The translations under genes were made by a program, and so were the position numbers. The notes beneath the pieces are model-generated. The model did not search any database and had not been told where the DNA came from. It was given only the letters and a program-made list of their open reading frames with translations. Positions 21,879-31,856 of a stretch of 64,000 nucleotides of DNA are shown here, in pieces (within the stretch, counting starts at the first letter, position 1; every line of letters begins with the position of its first letter). The DNA is from Odontomyia ornata (lineage: Eukaryota; Arthropoda; Insecta; Diptera; Stratiomyidae): contig OZ017738.1 of assembly GCA_963969285.1 (NCBI GenBank), positions 240,138,132 through 240,202,131 of the forward strand, in the 5' to 3' direction.

Positions 21879-23337
21879 ATGACAGTGAAGGCAGACGAAA
21901 AACGGAGAATAGCAGACAGTCTGGTTCAGACTGAGATTCCTGCGGCGTTCAAGCGCAGCAAGAAAATGATGCGAACGCCAGAGCGTCCTTTTAATCCAAA
22001 GCGGGAAACTCTGCAGGGCGCTTCAGGCGTTCGAGCCTCGGAAGATAACATAAAGAGCAGCAAAAATTCGGTTGTCACTGCTGCGATCGTTACTGAAGTG
22101 ACCGATGCAAGGGTTGAAAATCCTGACATTGCAGCGAAAAATCCAGAAGCCAACGAGGAGATTACGGCACGAAAAGCAACGAGTGACCAGATACCGCGTG
22201 ATTGCACCGCAAACTAAGAAACAGGTAGCGGAAGTACTGCACTCGGAAACGGAACACGATAACCTGTCCCAAGGATGGTTGCAAGGTACAATTGTGGCCC
22301 AGCGGTTATGGGCCGAAGACGAAGAGAAGGCTAAAGAGGTTCTTGGGGCGAAATCTAAAGGTGAAATGCAGAAAGCTCCACCATTAAAAGTCAATAAAAG
22401 AATGGCGTCTAGCCCAATCGAAGGAGATCGGGATAAAAGAAGGAAGAACGAGGCACTTGATGGCCATGGAGCACCAGATCACGAGTTCCAGACAGTGCTT
22501 ACAAAACGAGCGAAGAAAGCCGCTAAGAAACTCCTTCAAAAAGGCCAAAAAGTAAAGCTCGTATGGACGCCCAAGTAGAAAAAGGACCTGATGCAAAACA
22601 GGAGAGGCAAAAGATCCCGGCAGCAAGCACTGCTTGTAAAGCCCCAAGATGGCCGATCCTACGCGGAGGTACTGTGGGACATCAGTGGAAACGTAAGGCC
22701 CGAAGACACCAATACTACCAATAAAGTAGTACAACCAATGCGGTCGGGCAACATACTGGTTGAATTTGGAGCAGAGGCCGGCAATAAAGAAGCATTCTGT
22801 GACGCAGTAAAGAAAGTCCTCGGCAAAAGCGCAACTATAGCCCCGCTCGAGCCGATGGCAACGATCGAAATACGAGACATTGACTGCGTGATGGATCTGG
22901 CTGAGGTAGAAGAGGCCATCATTAGGGAGTACCCTAACGTGGGAAGGATCAAAGCAAGACTGACACCAGAAAACAACAGGGGACAACGCATGGCCATAGT
23001 TGACTTGACCGAAAAGGACGCCGAACAATTCCTGAACAAGGGCAAAGTACGAATAGGGTGGGTTGCCTGCAGGGTACGGTGAAGAGCAACGCCTCTTCAA
23101 TGTTTCAAATGCCTTGGTTATGGTCACACCACACAAGTTTGCAAAGGACCTGATAGGAGTTCCTTATGTTACAAATACGCTGAAATGGGACATAAAAGAA
23201 AAGAGTGTACGAAGGAGGCACACCGTATTCTTTGCAAGGATGCTGATCCAAAGCTTGATTTTGGACACGTCTTGGGATCAGGAAAATGCCGGGTGTTCCA
23301 GGAAGCCCTAGCCAAGGCAAAATCAGAACTCCGATGA
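21879..23337 (+). pseudogene. R1-like ORF1 (nucleic-acid-binding Gag-like protein), broken
   Basis: ORF1 proteins of R1-type elements bind element RNA. The likely start is the ATG at 21,879 after a long leader. The first part reads in one frame to about 22,100; a frameshift between 22,100 and 22,200 moves to the frame that continues to the end. That frame contains a TAG at 22,576-22,578 and a TGA at 23,080-23,082. The middle is highly charged and Lys/Arg-rich (KRAKKAAKKLLQKGQK). After the TGA two CCHC knuckles are visible (CFKCLGYGHTTQVC and CYKYAEMGHKRKEC, the latter with Tyr replacing the second Cys), with a third partial one (CKDADPKLDFGHVLGSGKC). The stop overlaps the ORF2 start as ATGA at 23,334-23,337, a coupling typical of this group. 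The long open frame on the opposite strand (22,384-23,136) is a shadow. Confidence 0.85.
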
Positions 23338-26307
23338 CCCGCTTCCTGCAGCTAAACCTACACCGCAGTTCAACCGCCCAAAATCTGCTTGAGCAGTTTG
23401 CGAGGGACATGAAAGCCGACTTCTTGCTGCTGAGTGAGCAACACCATAATAAAAGTCCTGCATTATGGTATTCTGATGAAACTGGTACTGCCAAAATCTG
23501 GGTTCGGAACAGTGACTTTCAAGTGGAGACTTGTGGATGGGGTGATGGTTTCGTGTGGGTTCAGTGCTCAGGGACCACCTTCTTTAGTGTGTACCTAACG
23601 CTTAACGAATCAATATCATCTCTCCAAGCCAAGCTTAATGCTTTGGAGGGCGCTGTCTCGAACGCAGAGGGCAAAGTGCTCGTTGGGGGCGATCCGCGGG
23701 GAAAGCGAATCCTGGAAAATGGCAGCCAGGATGGCCTTCGTCGTACTAAACTCCGGAAATACGCCGACCTTCCGCCGTATTGGCTGTGAGGGAACCATAC
23801 CGGACGTAACACTCGCCTCGGAGTCCTTAGTTCGGAGGATACACAACTGGAAAGCATTAGAGGACTACTCAGCCAGTGATCATCAGTGCATTCTGCTTGA
23901 GATATGTGATGCTGTCTCCCAATGTCCGTGCTTTCGGCCTTCTACAACTGGATGCAACATCGGAAGGACGGGCGTCAAGAGCTTCGTCAAGGTTCTCACA
24001 GCAGGTGAGCCGCTGCAGAGAGCTCCGGAGGGACAGAAGAGCGGGCAGCTCAAGACATGGTGAACTCTACCATGAGCATAATCACGACTGCTTGCTGCGC
24101 TTCTATGCCCCGTCGGAGACCCTGGCACGGCAAGCCCCCAGTGTAGGGGGCGAAGGGAATGTCACAAGCTTCGACGTGAGGCTCAACGGGTGCAGAAACC
24201 TGATGAGGCATGCGAGGAGGTGGCAGCATATAAATTGGCCAGGAAATGCCTTCGCAAACTGATCAACAGTGGGAATGCTTGCCGCTGGCAAGACCTAGTG
24301 GACAATATGAACAAGAATCCGTGGGGCCTTGGCTACAAGCTGGTCATGCGGAAACTTGGTGCCCTACGGGAGCCTTGTATACATGACGCGGAAAAGATGG
24401 ACGCGATAGTGCGGGGACTCTTCCCCGCCCATCCCGTCCGTGTTGACGCTGTCCATGGTGAAACAGCAGTCGAGTGCCCACTCTTCACACAGCTGGAACT
24501 GGAGGAGGCAGTTCTCTCATTGAAAACGAGGAAGGCTCCAGGTTCAGATGGTGTTCCGGCTGAGGTGTTGCGGCTCGTCTGTCATCATTGTCCTGACTTG
24601 CTGCTCAGCACATTCAACGCTTGCCTACGGGACGGGGTTTTCCCAGTACGATGGAAGGTTGCAAGGCTCGTGCTGATCAGCAAGGGGAAGGGAAATCCCG
24701 AACCGCCGTCTGCATACCGCCCGTTATGCATGCTAGACACGGCTGGGAAAGTGCTAGAGAAACTCATCAAGGGAAGACTCACTGACGCGATTCGTGCTGC
24801 TGGAGACTTATCTCCTCAGCAGTACGGCTTTAGAGCAGGACGTTCTACCATTGATGCGATTGCAGAGGTGGTGAACGCGGTCCAAAAGGCAGAGGCATAT
24901 AGTCGCACCAAGCGACGGATCGTCCTGTTGGTGACACTCGACGTCAGGAATGCCTTCAACTCCGCTAGATGGGTGGATATTCTGGATACGCTGGAAGACT
25001 CTTTTCAAGTTCCAGAATATCTAATGCGGCTTTTGAGGAACTACCTGAAGGACCGAAGCCTGCTCTACGACACGACACAGGGCAAACGAAGGATGGAAAC
25101 TACAGCGGGTGCTGCCCAGGGATCTATCCTTGGTCCGGACCTGTGGAACGTGTCCTACGATGGGCTATTGAGACTTGAGATGCCAGATGGGTCGCGCTTG
25201 GTCGGCTATGTGAATGATATTGCGGCTCTGGTCGCCGGACACACCATTGAACAAGTGCAACTTAGGCTAGGTATGCTAATGCGCCGAGTGAGGGACTGAA
25301 TAACTGCTCGCGGGCTCAGTTTAGCACTGGAGAAAACCGAAGTGGTCATCTTGACAAAAAATAGAGTCCCTAGAGTAAGGATGATCAGTATTGGCAACTT
25401 ACGAATCGAATCGAAGTCACCGGTGAAGTACCTGGGGCTACTGATCGACTCGAAGATGAGTTTCTCTGAGATAATCAGTACAACGGCTGAGAAGGCTTCT
25501 TCGGGAACATCGGCTCTGAGTCGACTTCTGGCCAACGAAGGGGGACCCAGCCCATCAAGAAGGCGCCTCTTGATGTGTGCTGTAGGGCCTGTGCTGCTGT
25601 ACGGAGCAGCGGAATGGGGCGACGCTCTCAGCAAGAAGGTATACCGTAAACGTTTGGCACAGGTACAGAGAAGAGGAGCACTGAGAATTGCATCTTCGTA
25701 TCCAACAGTCTCCGACTCGGCGGTGAGAGTTATTGCAGGCGTGATACCTGTCGCCCTCCTTGCTGGAGAGCGCCGCGTTATTTGCCTGCGCCGAAACGAG
25801 GATGCGAGGGAGATGGTTGTCCACGAGGAGAAACAACGCTCGTTCAACGATTGGCAGCAGTCTTGCGTGAATCGCACGAAGGGAAGGTGGACTGTGCGCC
25901 TCATCCCGGATGTGAGACCGTGGCTGAATCGAAGGCATGGTGAGACTGACTTCTATCTGACCCAGCTTTTGAGCGGGCATGGGTGTTTTCAGTCTTACCT
26001 GCACAAGATCCGTAAGTCACGGTATCTCGATTGTCGGTTTTGCCCAGAAGAGGAGGACAATACCTGTCACACATTTTTTGCGTGTACAAACTGGGTCAGG
26101 CTGCGAAGGGAACTCTACAGTGAGACGGGAGAGCTCAGCCCGGATAGTATAGTTGCGGTGATGCTCGAATCGGTTGACAAATGGAACCAGGTGGCACATT
26201 ATGCTGGGGCAGTCCTGAAATATAAAAGGAACTCACAGCAGCCGGGGGCGCTGGGGCTGGGGGATTGCTCTTCTGGCATTTCCTCTTCGGCTCTCCCCTC
26301 CCGCTAG
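23334..26307 (+). pseudogene. R1-like ORF2 (endonuclease-reverse transcriptase), broken
   Basis: ORF2 would nick the target and prime reverse transcription there. It starts at ATG 23,334 (MTRFLQLNLHRS, an APE-endonuclease N-terminus). Near 23,690 a frameshift and apparent deletion remove the usual GGDFN part. The EN end is kept (PDVTLASESLV, then YSASDHQCILLE near 23,865-23,900, with the catalytic SDH). A second break is at 24,061 (TGA), and the frame is restored before 24,190. RT runs from about 24,500 (TRKAPGSDGVPAEVL) through SAYRPLCMLDTAGKVLEK, QYGFRAGRSTIDAI and LDVRNAFNS to AAQGSILGPDLWN. The active-site motif reads YVND at 25,207-25,218, where copy Y has YADD, so catalysis is lost. A TGA at 25,297-25,299 replaces Trp. 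The C-terminal CRFC...H....C finger is at about 26,031-26,085. Confidence 0.9.
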
Positions 26308-26502
26308 GAAGGGGACTCCCCAACTTGAAGGCGCCCCACGCCGTAACAAAACGAGACCTGGCCCGAAGTAATGTGCCAAACGGTTCCAGGCTGGGTTCTC
26401 AGGTTGACAGGGGAGGTGTTTAGTGGGTAGTCCAGTCGCGCATGAGGATCCCACACTCTATGCGTAAATAGCATTCACCTCCCTACCACAACAAAAAAAA
26501 AT

Positions 26503-26735
26503 CTCTAGTATCCTGTCCAATTCTGCGTACACTGACTTTTCCATGGCTGGTGAGATGGCATAGTGTCTCTGCTTAATTGACTTACTATCGCCAACATCGA
26601 TGACATGTGAGACTAGAGTGGTGTGGCCAAGACTTTGCGCAGCGCTAGATGGCAACGCAGCGATGGATGCTTCCAGACGTTGTCGTTGGTTAGGCGTTAA
26701 TTCATGCCTGTCTGTATAGAAGCGAGTCAATGGAC
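26503..26735 (-). pseudogene. Gypsy copy B, PR-RT linker and RT start
   Basis: This is a continuation of copy B beyond the R1-like insertion. On the minus strand it reads RHELTPNQRQRLEASIAALP, GHTTLVSHVIDVGDSK, IKQRHYAISPAMEK and ELDRILE. This conserved segment precedes the RT fingers in gypsy-type elements. The frame shifts near 26,730, separating it from the protease frame. Confidence 0.88.
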
Positions 26736-27293
26736 AAATCTATTATTTAAAGGTGAATCTGTGAATAGGTTTGGGGCCAGACCAAATTGAAGAACAAAAT
26801 CGAAGCCAAGGCACACGTTCTGAATCAGAAAAGGGATAGTGAAGAAGGTAATATCCTTAGTTTGACCTCGGAACGTTACGGGTATGGTCAATCTTTCATG
26901 GATAGAATGTTTGGTTTCATCAGCGGTGGTGATTTCAGAGCGCCAGGGTTTTATCACATTCGGATGTTGATGAAGTACGTTTGAGCTGAGGCTCGAGGCA
27001 AGGCAGCTGATACTTGCACCCGTGTCAATCAGTGCAAAAGTGATTTCGCCCGATACTTTAATTGGGGCGTAAAGTCTGGTGTAGTTTTCGGAAACCTCCG
27101 AGATGTTGCGTAAGTTAAGGATCTGTCGGTAGGTGCACACTCTCTTGCGGAAACACCGGCAACGACGAGTTGACCATTTTACATTACGTGAGCGAGAGGT
27201 GACTTCTTCGGAAGCAAAGATTTGGTCTCTGGCGCACGATATTCCTGCAGTCGTACATGATAGGGTTTGAGTATGTGAATTCGTGGCTGCCAC
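26727..27293 (-). pseudogene. Gypsy copy B aspartic protease
   Basis: This retropepsin-type protease would cleave the Gag-Pol polyprotein. A 188-codon open stretch on the minus strand holds ITFALIDTGASISCLASSL with the catalytic D-T-G at about 27,015-27,025. The C-terminal hydrophobic part follows (TFFTIPFLIQNVCLGFDFVLQFG), where the usual LG-D/N flap-partner wording is visible. It is in the order Gag-PR-RT on the minus strand. It is intact as a domain, but the polyprotein is interrupted on both sides. Confidence 0.88.
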
Positions 27294-28470
27294 GGTTTTT
27301 CAGGCAGTAATTGCAGTGGCCGGGTACTCGCTCGTCCATTTTTGAAGCTGCGCAATCTGGGCAAACCAGGAAGTAGCTGCCAGGCTTACCGCATTCGTAG
27401 CAGAAAATCATACGCTCTGCCGGACATGCAATAAACCGATGTCCGGTTTGCTTGCAGTTCCAGCAGGTCGTGAGGTTAACCACCGCGGCTACCGTAAGCT
27501 CATCTGACTCCATGTCGGTATCTTCCAGATGTGGAGTGTTGGGCTCTTGTGCTACTTCCGCAATTCCGCACCGCAGACCCGTTCTCGCTAACAGGTATGA
27601 CCATTCTTGGAGGTCTTCCTTGAATCCCTCCTGTCAACTGACAGCTCTTAGAAGCGATGCCATGTCCTGAGGGTCGGAGTTCGTGATATTAGGGCGAACT
27701 TCCGGCCTAAATTTCGTTTCAATACTTGCAGCAGTTGTGTTTGCGTCATCGGCTTAGATAACTGGTGATTCAGCCGTAAGATGTCGGCTCGATACTTGTC
27801 TGTCTGGACGTTGCCATCTCGTCCATGTTGACTGTACTCTCTTGTCCATGTTAACTGTGGGAAACTCCATACGGAGTACCTCCTTCAACCGTGACCAGTG
27901 TTGAGATGGTGGAGTAGCATGTATCCGCCAATAGGCTTCCAGCGCTACTCCCCTAAGCAGCATCAGCAAGTAGCCTACCAGTACTGTGGGGTCTCCTGCC
28001 AACATCTGGCCTATCAAGGACTCCACCCGACCGATGAAGACCTATACGTTGATCGAGTTATGCTCCCCGCTAAAATGGAGACCCCAGCCCTGAACAATCC
28101 TGGAGATCTGCGTCGGTTTCTACCGATACGGTGGACGCGAAGGTCTGCGTTGGTCAGGAGGAGCCACTGGAGCCAGAGTCGGTGGTTGCACTTGGGTCGG
28201 CCTGGGCCGGTATACTGGAGCCATGGGATTCATGGATGAGCGAGGTCTAGTTCACTCGGGCTCGTGTCTCGGATCCAATGGAAATTCCTAAGGGTTTGGG
28301 TCCGAGTCCTACATCGGAGGCGTTCGTGGACATGCTGGAGATGGATTTTCCGGCTTGCTCTCCACAGTGGTTGCCCGGGTGGTCAAACCTTGCATCAGAG
28401 CCATCAGATCCTGCAGGGCTTTCGCCTCCACGGGTACAGTTCGGCTCTGCCCTTAAACAGGCGGCACTTA
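27180..28470 (-). pseudogene. Gypsy copy B Gag
   Basis: Gag packages element RNA. Reading leftwards, the capsid-like part is at 27,750-28,100 (MESLIGQML, YLLMLLRGVALEAYW, PSQHWSRLKEVLRMEFPTV) and the nucleocapsid follows with a CCHC knuckle, CWNCKQTGHRFIAC (27,430-27,475). A second metal-binding pair reads FCYECGKPGSYFLVCPDC (about 27,350-27,410). The frame breaks at about 27,760-27,850 and 28,060. A region of about 145 bp present in copy C (43,490-43,637) is missing here. The 5' end stops at about 28,470, where leader block gamma begins. Confidence 0.82.
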
Positions 28471-28845
28471 GCTCAGGGTTAACTATGCCCCACACGGACT
28501 AGCTAAGCAGCCAATCACGTGAAATCAAATCCATATAATGGAAGACACTTAGGCACCGCTTGATTTCGGGTGCAGATCAGGATCCCTCGCAAAATTGATG
28601 TTGAGAAACAGCTTCCGAATACACAAAAGGACTCTTATATCATTTGGCCTTGCTAGTCATACAATGGTGGTAAACCACCAAAGTGTAAATCAGAAGCAGG
28701 TCCAAACGGTAGTGATGTCCGAGGATCACACACGTCCAGAAGTTATTAAGTTTCTGGGGCACGATTTGTGCAATACCCGCCAAAAATCTGGACACCTTGT
28801 AGGGTCACCTAGAGACGATGGTCTGTGTCACGCTCATGACTGACG
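28470..28845. repeat. Leader block "gamma", copy 2 (partial)
   Basis: It corresponds to 13,760-14,070 and 45,230-45,600, including the phrase CACTTAGGCACCGCTTGATT shared with 45,300. The proximal part of the block (with TTTATTGGGCGTGCG) is deleted. Confidence 0.6.
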
Positions 28846-29215
28846 TGATTTAGGTAGATGAATATCCGTGAAGGATTGCAGCGATGTTCTGCTGCCTCAG
28901 TGGAAGAGGATGGTAGTGTCCGCCGAGATTTGGCCTTGTCTAAGGACGCGTGAATGCGCTGGCAGGCTAGCGTTGCGGTGTCGTAAGGCGGGTTCTTTCC
29001 CCAGCACAAGGACACACTACAAAGGAAAATTTCGCATTCACGAATTAAAAGGGTCGAATGCCGATCGACTGGTATCGAGGCCGAGGGAACCTACTTAGGG
29101 TTGAAATGGGGCCGGGGAAAAATGGACGGACTTGAGAGACTTCGTCATTACCGAAGATACTTATGGCCCACATATAAGAGTGGGGCATCCGGTGGAAGCG
29201 GTGCCCCCCCCCCAC
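28845..29215. repeat. Dispersed block "alpha", copy 2 (partial)
   Basis: It matches 5,790-6,180 and 45,608-45,990. It stops at a C-run (about 29,206-29,214), after which the sequence jumps to a piece of block beta. The AT spacer and a whole WDR6-like copy are missing at this junction. Confidence 0.65.
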
Positions 29216-29224
29216 CCTCCCAAC

Positions 29225-29524
29225 TGTGAGCTTCACTGTCGCTAATCGCGAGCTCCTCTTTGCACTCTCAGAAGATTTGCACGGGACTACGACACATGTC
29301 CAGTGCGAGAACTCCCGTCGTTTGACCGTAACTTCAAGCACACGAAAAAGCAAAATGCAATTACAATTACGATGGCCAAGTAAATTTGGCTAAATTCAAT
29401 GAATTTAAACTAAGTATTCTTCCAAACAATTTTCCCGTGTATCCTCGTCGTTTTGAGGCACGATTAGCAGATGGACAGACTGACACAAATACAAAAACTT
29501 GCTGATTGGAGCTTTAGTGCCTTT
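29225..29524. repeat. Chimeric remnant of block "beta" and Gypsy integrase
   Basis: The part 29,225-29,470 matches 9,240-9,460. A further 40 bp match 9,855-9,895, then about 20 bp match the integrase zone near 10,690. Two deletions therefore removed most of a Gypsy integrase. The R1-like insertion follows at about 29,525, after GTGCCTTT. Confidence 0.6.
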
Positions 29525-30650
29525 TTGTTTCTTTTTTTTTTGTGGTTGGGAGGTGAATGCTATTTATGCACAGAGTGTGGGACTCCCATGCTCACACAAA
29601 GGCAACTGGACTACCCACTAAACACCTCCCCTGTCAACCTGAGAGCCCAGCCTGGAACCGTCTGACACATTACTTCGGGCCAGGTCTCGTTTTTTACGGA
29701 TCCCTTTCCTAGCGGAAGGGAAGAGGGGAAGAGGAAGTGCCAGAAAAGCAATCCACCAGCCCCAACGTCCCCGGCTGCTGTGAGTCTCTTTTATATTTTA
29801 AGACTGCCCGAGCATAATGTGCCACCTGGTTCCATTTGTCAATCGATTCGAGCATCACCGCAACTATATTATCCGAGATGAGCTCTCCCGTCTCACGGTA
29901 GAGTTCCCTTGACAGCCTGACCCATTTTGTAGACACAAAAAATATGTGGTAGGCATTGTCCTCCTCTCCTGGGCAAAACCGACAATCGGGGGACCGTGAC
30001 TTACCGGTCTTGTGCGGGTAAGACTGAAAACACCCATGCCCGCTCAAAAGCTGGGTTAGATAGAAGTCAGTCTCACCATGCCTTCGATTTAGCCACGGTC
30101 TCACATCCGGGATGAGGCGCACAGTCCACCTTCCCTTCGAGCGATTCACGCAAGACTGCTGCCAATCGTTGAACGAGCGTTGTTTCTCCTCGTGGACAAC
30201 CATCTTCCTCGCATCCTCGTTTCGGCGCGGGCAAATAACGCGGCGCTCTCTAGCAAGGAGGGCGACAGGTATCACGCCTGCAATAACTCTCACCGCCGAG
30301 TCGGAGACTGTTGGATACGAAGATGCAATTCTCAGTGCTCCTCTTCTCTGTACCTGTGCCAAACGTTTACGGTATACCTTCTTGCTGAGAGCGTCGCCCC
30401 ATACCGCTGCTCCGTACAGCAGCACAGGGCCTACAGCACACATCAAGAGGCGCCTTCTTGATGGGCTGGGTCCCCCTTCGTTGGCCAGAAGTCGACTCAG
30501 AGCCGATGTTCCCGAAGAAGCCTTCTCAGCCGTTGTACTGATTATCTCAGAGAAACTCATCTTCGAGTCGATCAGCAGCCCCAGGTACTTCACCGGTGAC
30601 TTCGATTCGATTCGTAAGTTGCCAATACTGATCATCCTTACTCTTGGGAC
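29525..30650 (-). pseudogene. R1-like fragment X (3' part of ORF2 and 3' UTR)
   Basis: On the minus strand this starts at VRMISIGNLRIESKSPVKYL (about 30,650) and runs intact through the C-terminal CRFCPGEEDNAYHIFF finger (last Cys replaced) to a stop at 29,709. The 3' UTR and a T-run (29,526-29,541) on the plus strand, the A-tail, follow. Compared with the full-length element it is 5'-truncated inside ORF2 just after the RT domain. It is joined at about 30,650 to fragment Y. It encodes no catalytic domain. Confidence 0.88.
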
Positions 30651-31069
30651 ACCTTCCCTTCGTGCTATTCCTCCAGGACTGCTGCCAATCGTTGAGCGAG
30701 CGTTGTCTCTCCTCACGGACAACCATCTCCCTCGCATCCTCGTTTCGGCGTAGGTAAATAGCGCGGCGCTTTCTATCAAGGAGTGCGACAGGTATCATGC
30801 CTGCAATAACTCTCACCGCCGGATCGGAGACTTTCGGATGCGAGGATGCAATTTTCATTGTTCCTCCTCTCTGTACCTGTGCCAAACGTTTTCGATATAC
30901 CTCCTTGCTGAGAGCATCACCCCATACCGCCGCTCCGTACAGCAGCACAGGCCCTATAGCACTCATCAAGAGGCGTCTGTTTGATGGGCTGGGCCCCCCT
31001 ACGTTGGCCATAAGTTGACTCAGAACCAAAGCAGCCTTGTCAGCCATTGCCCTGATTTGCTCAGCGAAA
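30651..31069 (-). pseudogene. R1-like fragment Y, distal part
   Basis: This is the minus-strand coding remnant MSFAEQIRAMADKAALVLSQ to LNDWQQSWRN, corresponding to about 25,460-25,880 of the full-length element. It lost its 3' end where it meets fragment X. Its upstream half is at 39,960-40,497, because BEL-2 inserted between the codons for DSKxS and SFAEQ. Confidence 0.88.
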
Positions 31070-31074
31070 CTCAT

Positions 31075-31797
31075 TGTTACGAATTCCGCAAATTCATATT
31101 AATTTCATCTTAAATTCATTTTAAAAATTTCTTACATACTGTTACGAATTCTGTAAATTCCATTCAATTTCATCATAAATTCATTTGCAATTTCTTACGT
31201 ACAAACTCAACAAATTTTAATCATCCTAATTCCTCACATTTCAAATTGTTTAAAAGAAAAATGTAATCCAATACAAAATTCAACATAACTCAATTCAATT
31301 TGTTCTTCATCATACATTTTATCATTGTCCAAGCAATCCAAGATCATAATTTTCTGGTCGTGTAATCTAATCCTAAGATAAACAAACGTTCTCGTCACCA
31401 GTGCAACACTTTGTTGCAAGAATAATATGGTTCTCGTCCACTTGAAATGCAATTCAGCACTTTCTACATTCACATCATGAATGCGTGAAATATTATATTT
31501 GGAATGTTGTTACTTTGGATTGTTTACTCCAAGTAATACCCCACGAGAAAAATTGCTTAAGTGTTATTTTAGTTTAGTAAGCATTTTGTTAGTGTTTAAG
31601 AACTTGAAGAGGAAAATGAACGTTTAGTTCATTTCGATATTTAAAACGACAAAAGCCTTTTAGTTTTCTTGCAGTGAGGCTACTGGGAGCGTTTCAGGAA
31701 AATCATTTCATTACCCTGAAACTTATTAGGTGTTACACCGAATAAGTGTTAATAAAGTAACAGGTGTTTCACCGTTACTATTTCTTTTCAGCGAACA
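31075..31797 (+). repeat. BEL-2 5' LTR
   Basis: 723 bp with TG...CA ends. An internal partial direct repeat means the start TGTTACGAATTC recurs at about 31,141. It lacks the 22-bp segment found in the 3' LTR near 39,460 and has a 21-bp segment (near 31,640) that the 3' LTR lacks. Confidence 0.95.
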
Positions 31798-31804
31798 TAA
31801 ATTT

Positions 31805-31822
31805 TGGTGACCCCGACATGAT
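31805..31822 (+). promoter_or_regulatory. BEL-2 primer binding site, tRNA-Trp type
   Basis: TGGTGACCCCGACATGAT lies 7 bp after the LTR. It is complementary to the 3' end of tRNA-Trp apart from one base (A for G at position 14), compared with the BEL-1 site. The tRNA assignment comes from knowledge of the tRNA-Trp 3' end and of the identical site in Rous sarcoma virus. Confidence 0.85.
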
Positions 31823-31856
31823 CTCGAAGGAATATAAAAGCAGCAAATAGGCCAGC

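Larger units (their letters stand above)
21130..26502 (+). mobile_element. Full-length but dead R1-clade-like non-LTR retrotransposon
   Basis: This 5,373-bp element has a 5' tandem repeat, two ORFs, a 3' untranslated region and an A-tail (CAACAAAAAAAAAT). It is flanked by the 11-bp direct repeat CTCTAGTATCC at 21,119-21,129 and 26,503-26,513. The uninterrupted target is seen in Gypsy copy C at 42,672-42,690, which proves insertion into Gypsy copy B. The order ORF1 with CCHC knuckles, ORF2 with an APE-type endonuclease, RT and a C-terminal CCHC fits the R1 clade. The RT and EN wording resembles R1/RT1-type insect elements, but the insertion is not in rDNA. Partial relatives are at 29,525-31,069, 39,960-40,497 and 58,505-59,640. 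Confidence 0.9.

Noticed and set aside
22384..23136. 250-codon open frame on the minus strand
   Set aside because: It is opposite R1-like ORF1, has no domain, and ORF1 on the plus strand shows the CCHC knuckles; a shadow.
25206..25904. 232-codon minus-strand frame inside the R1-like element, and its plus-strand counterpart at 30,112-30,753
   Set aside because: Both are complements of the ORF2 C-terminal coding sequence, which carries the recognisable motifs on the opposite strand.
29709..30779. 356-codon frame as a separate gene
   Set aside because: It is the 3' part of R1-like ORF2 (fragment X) extended by chance into fragment Y; there is no independent start or function.
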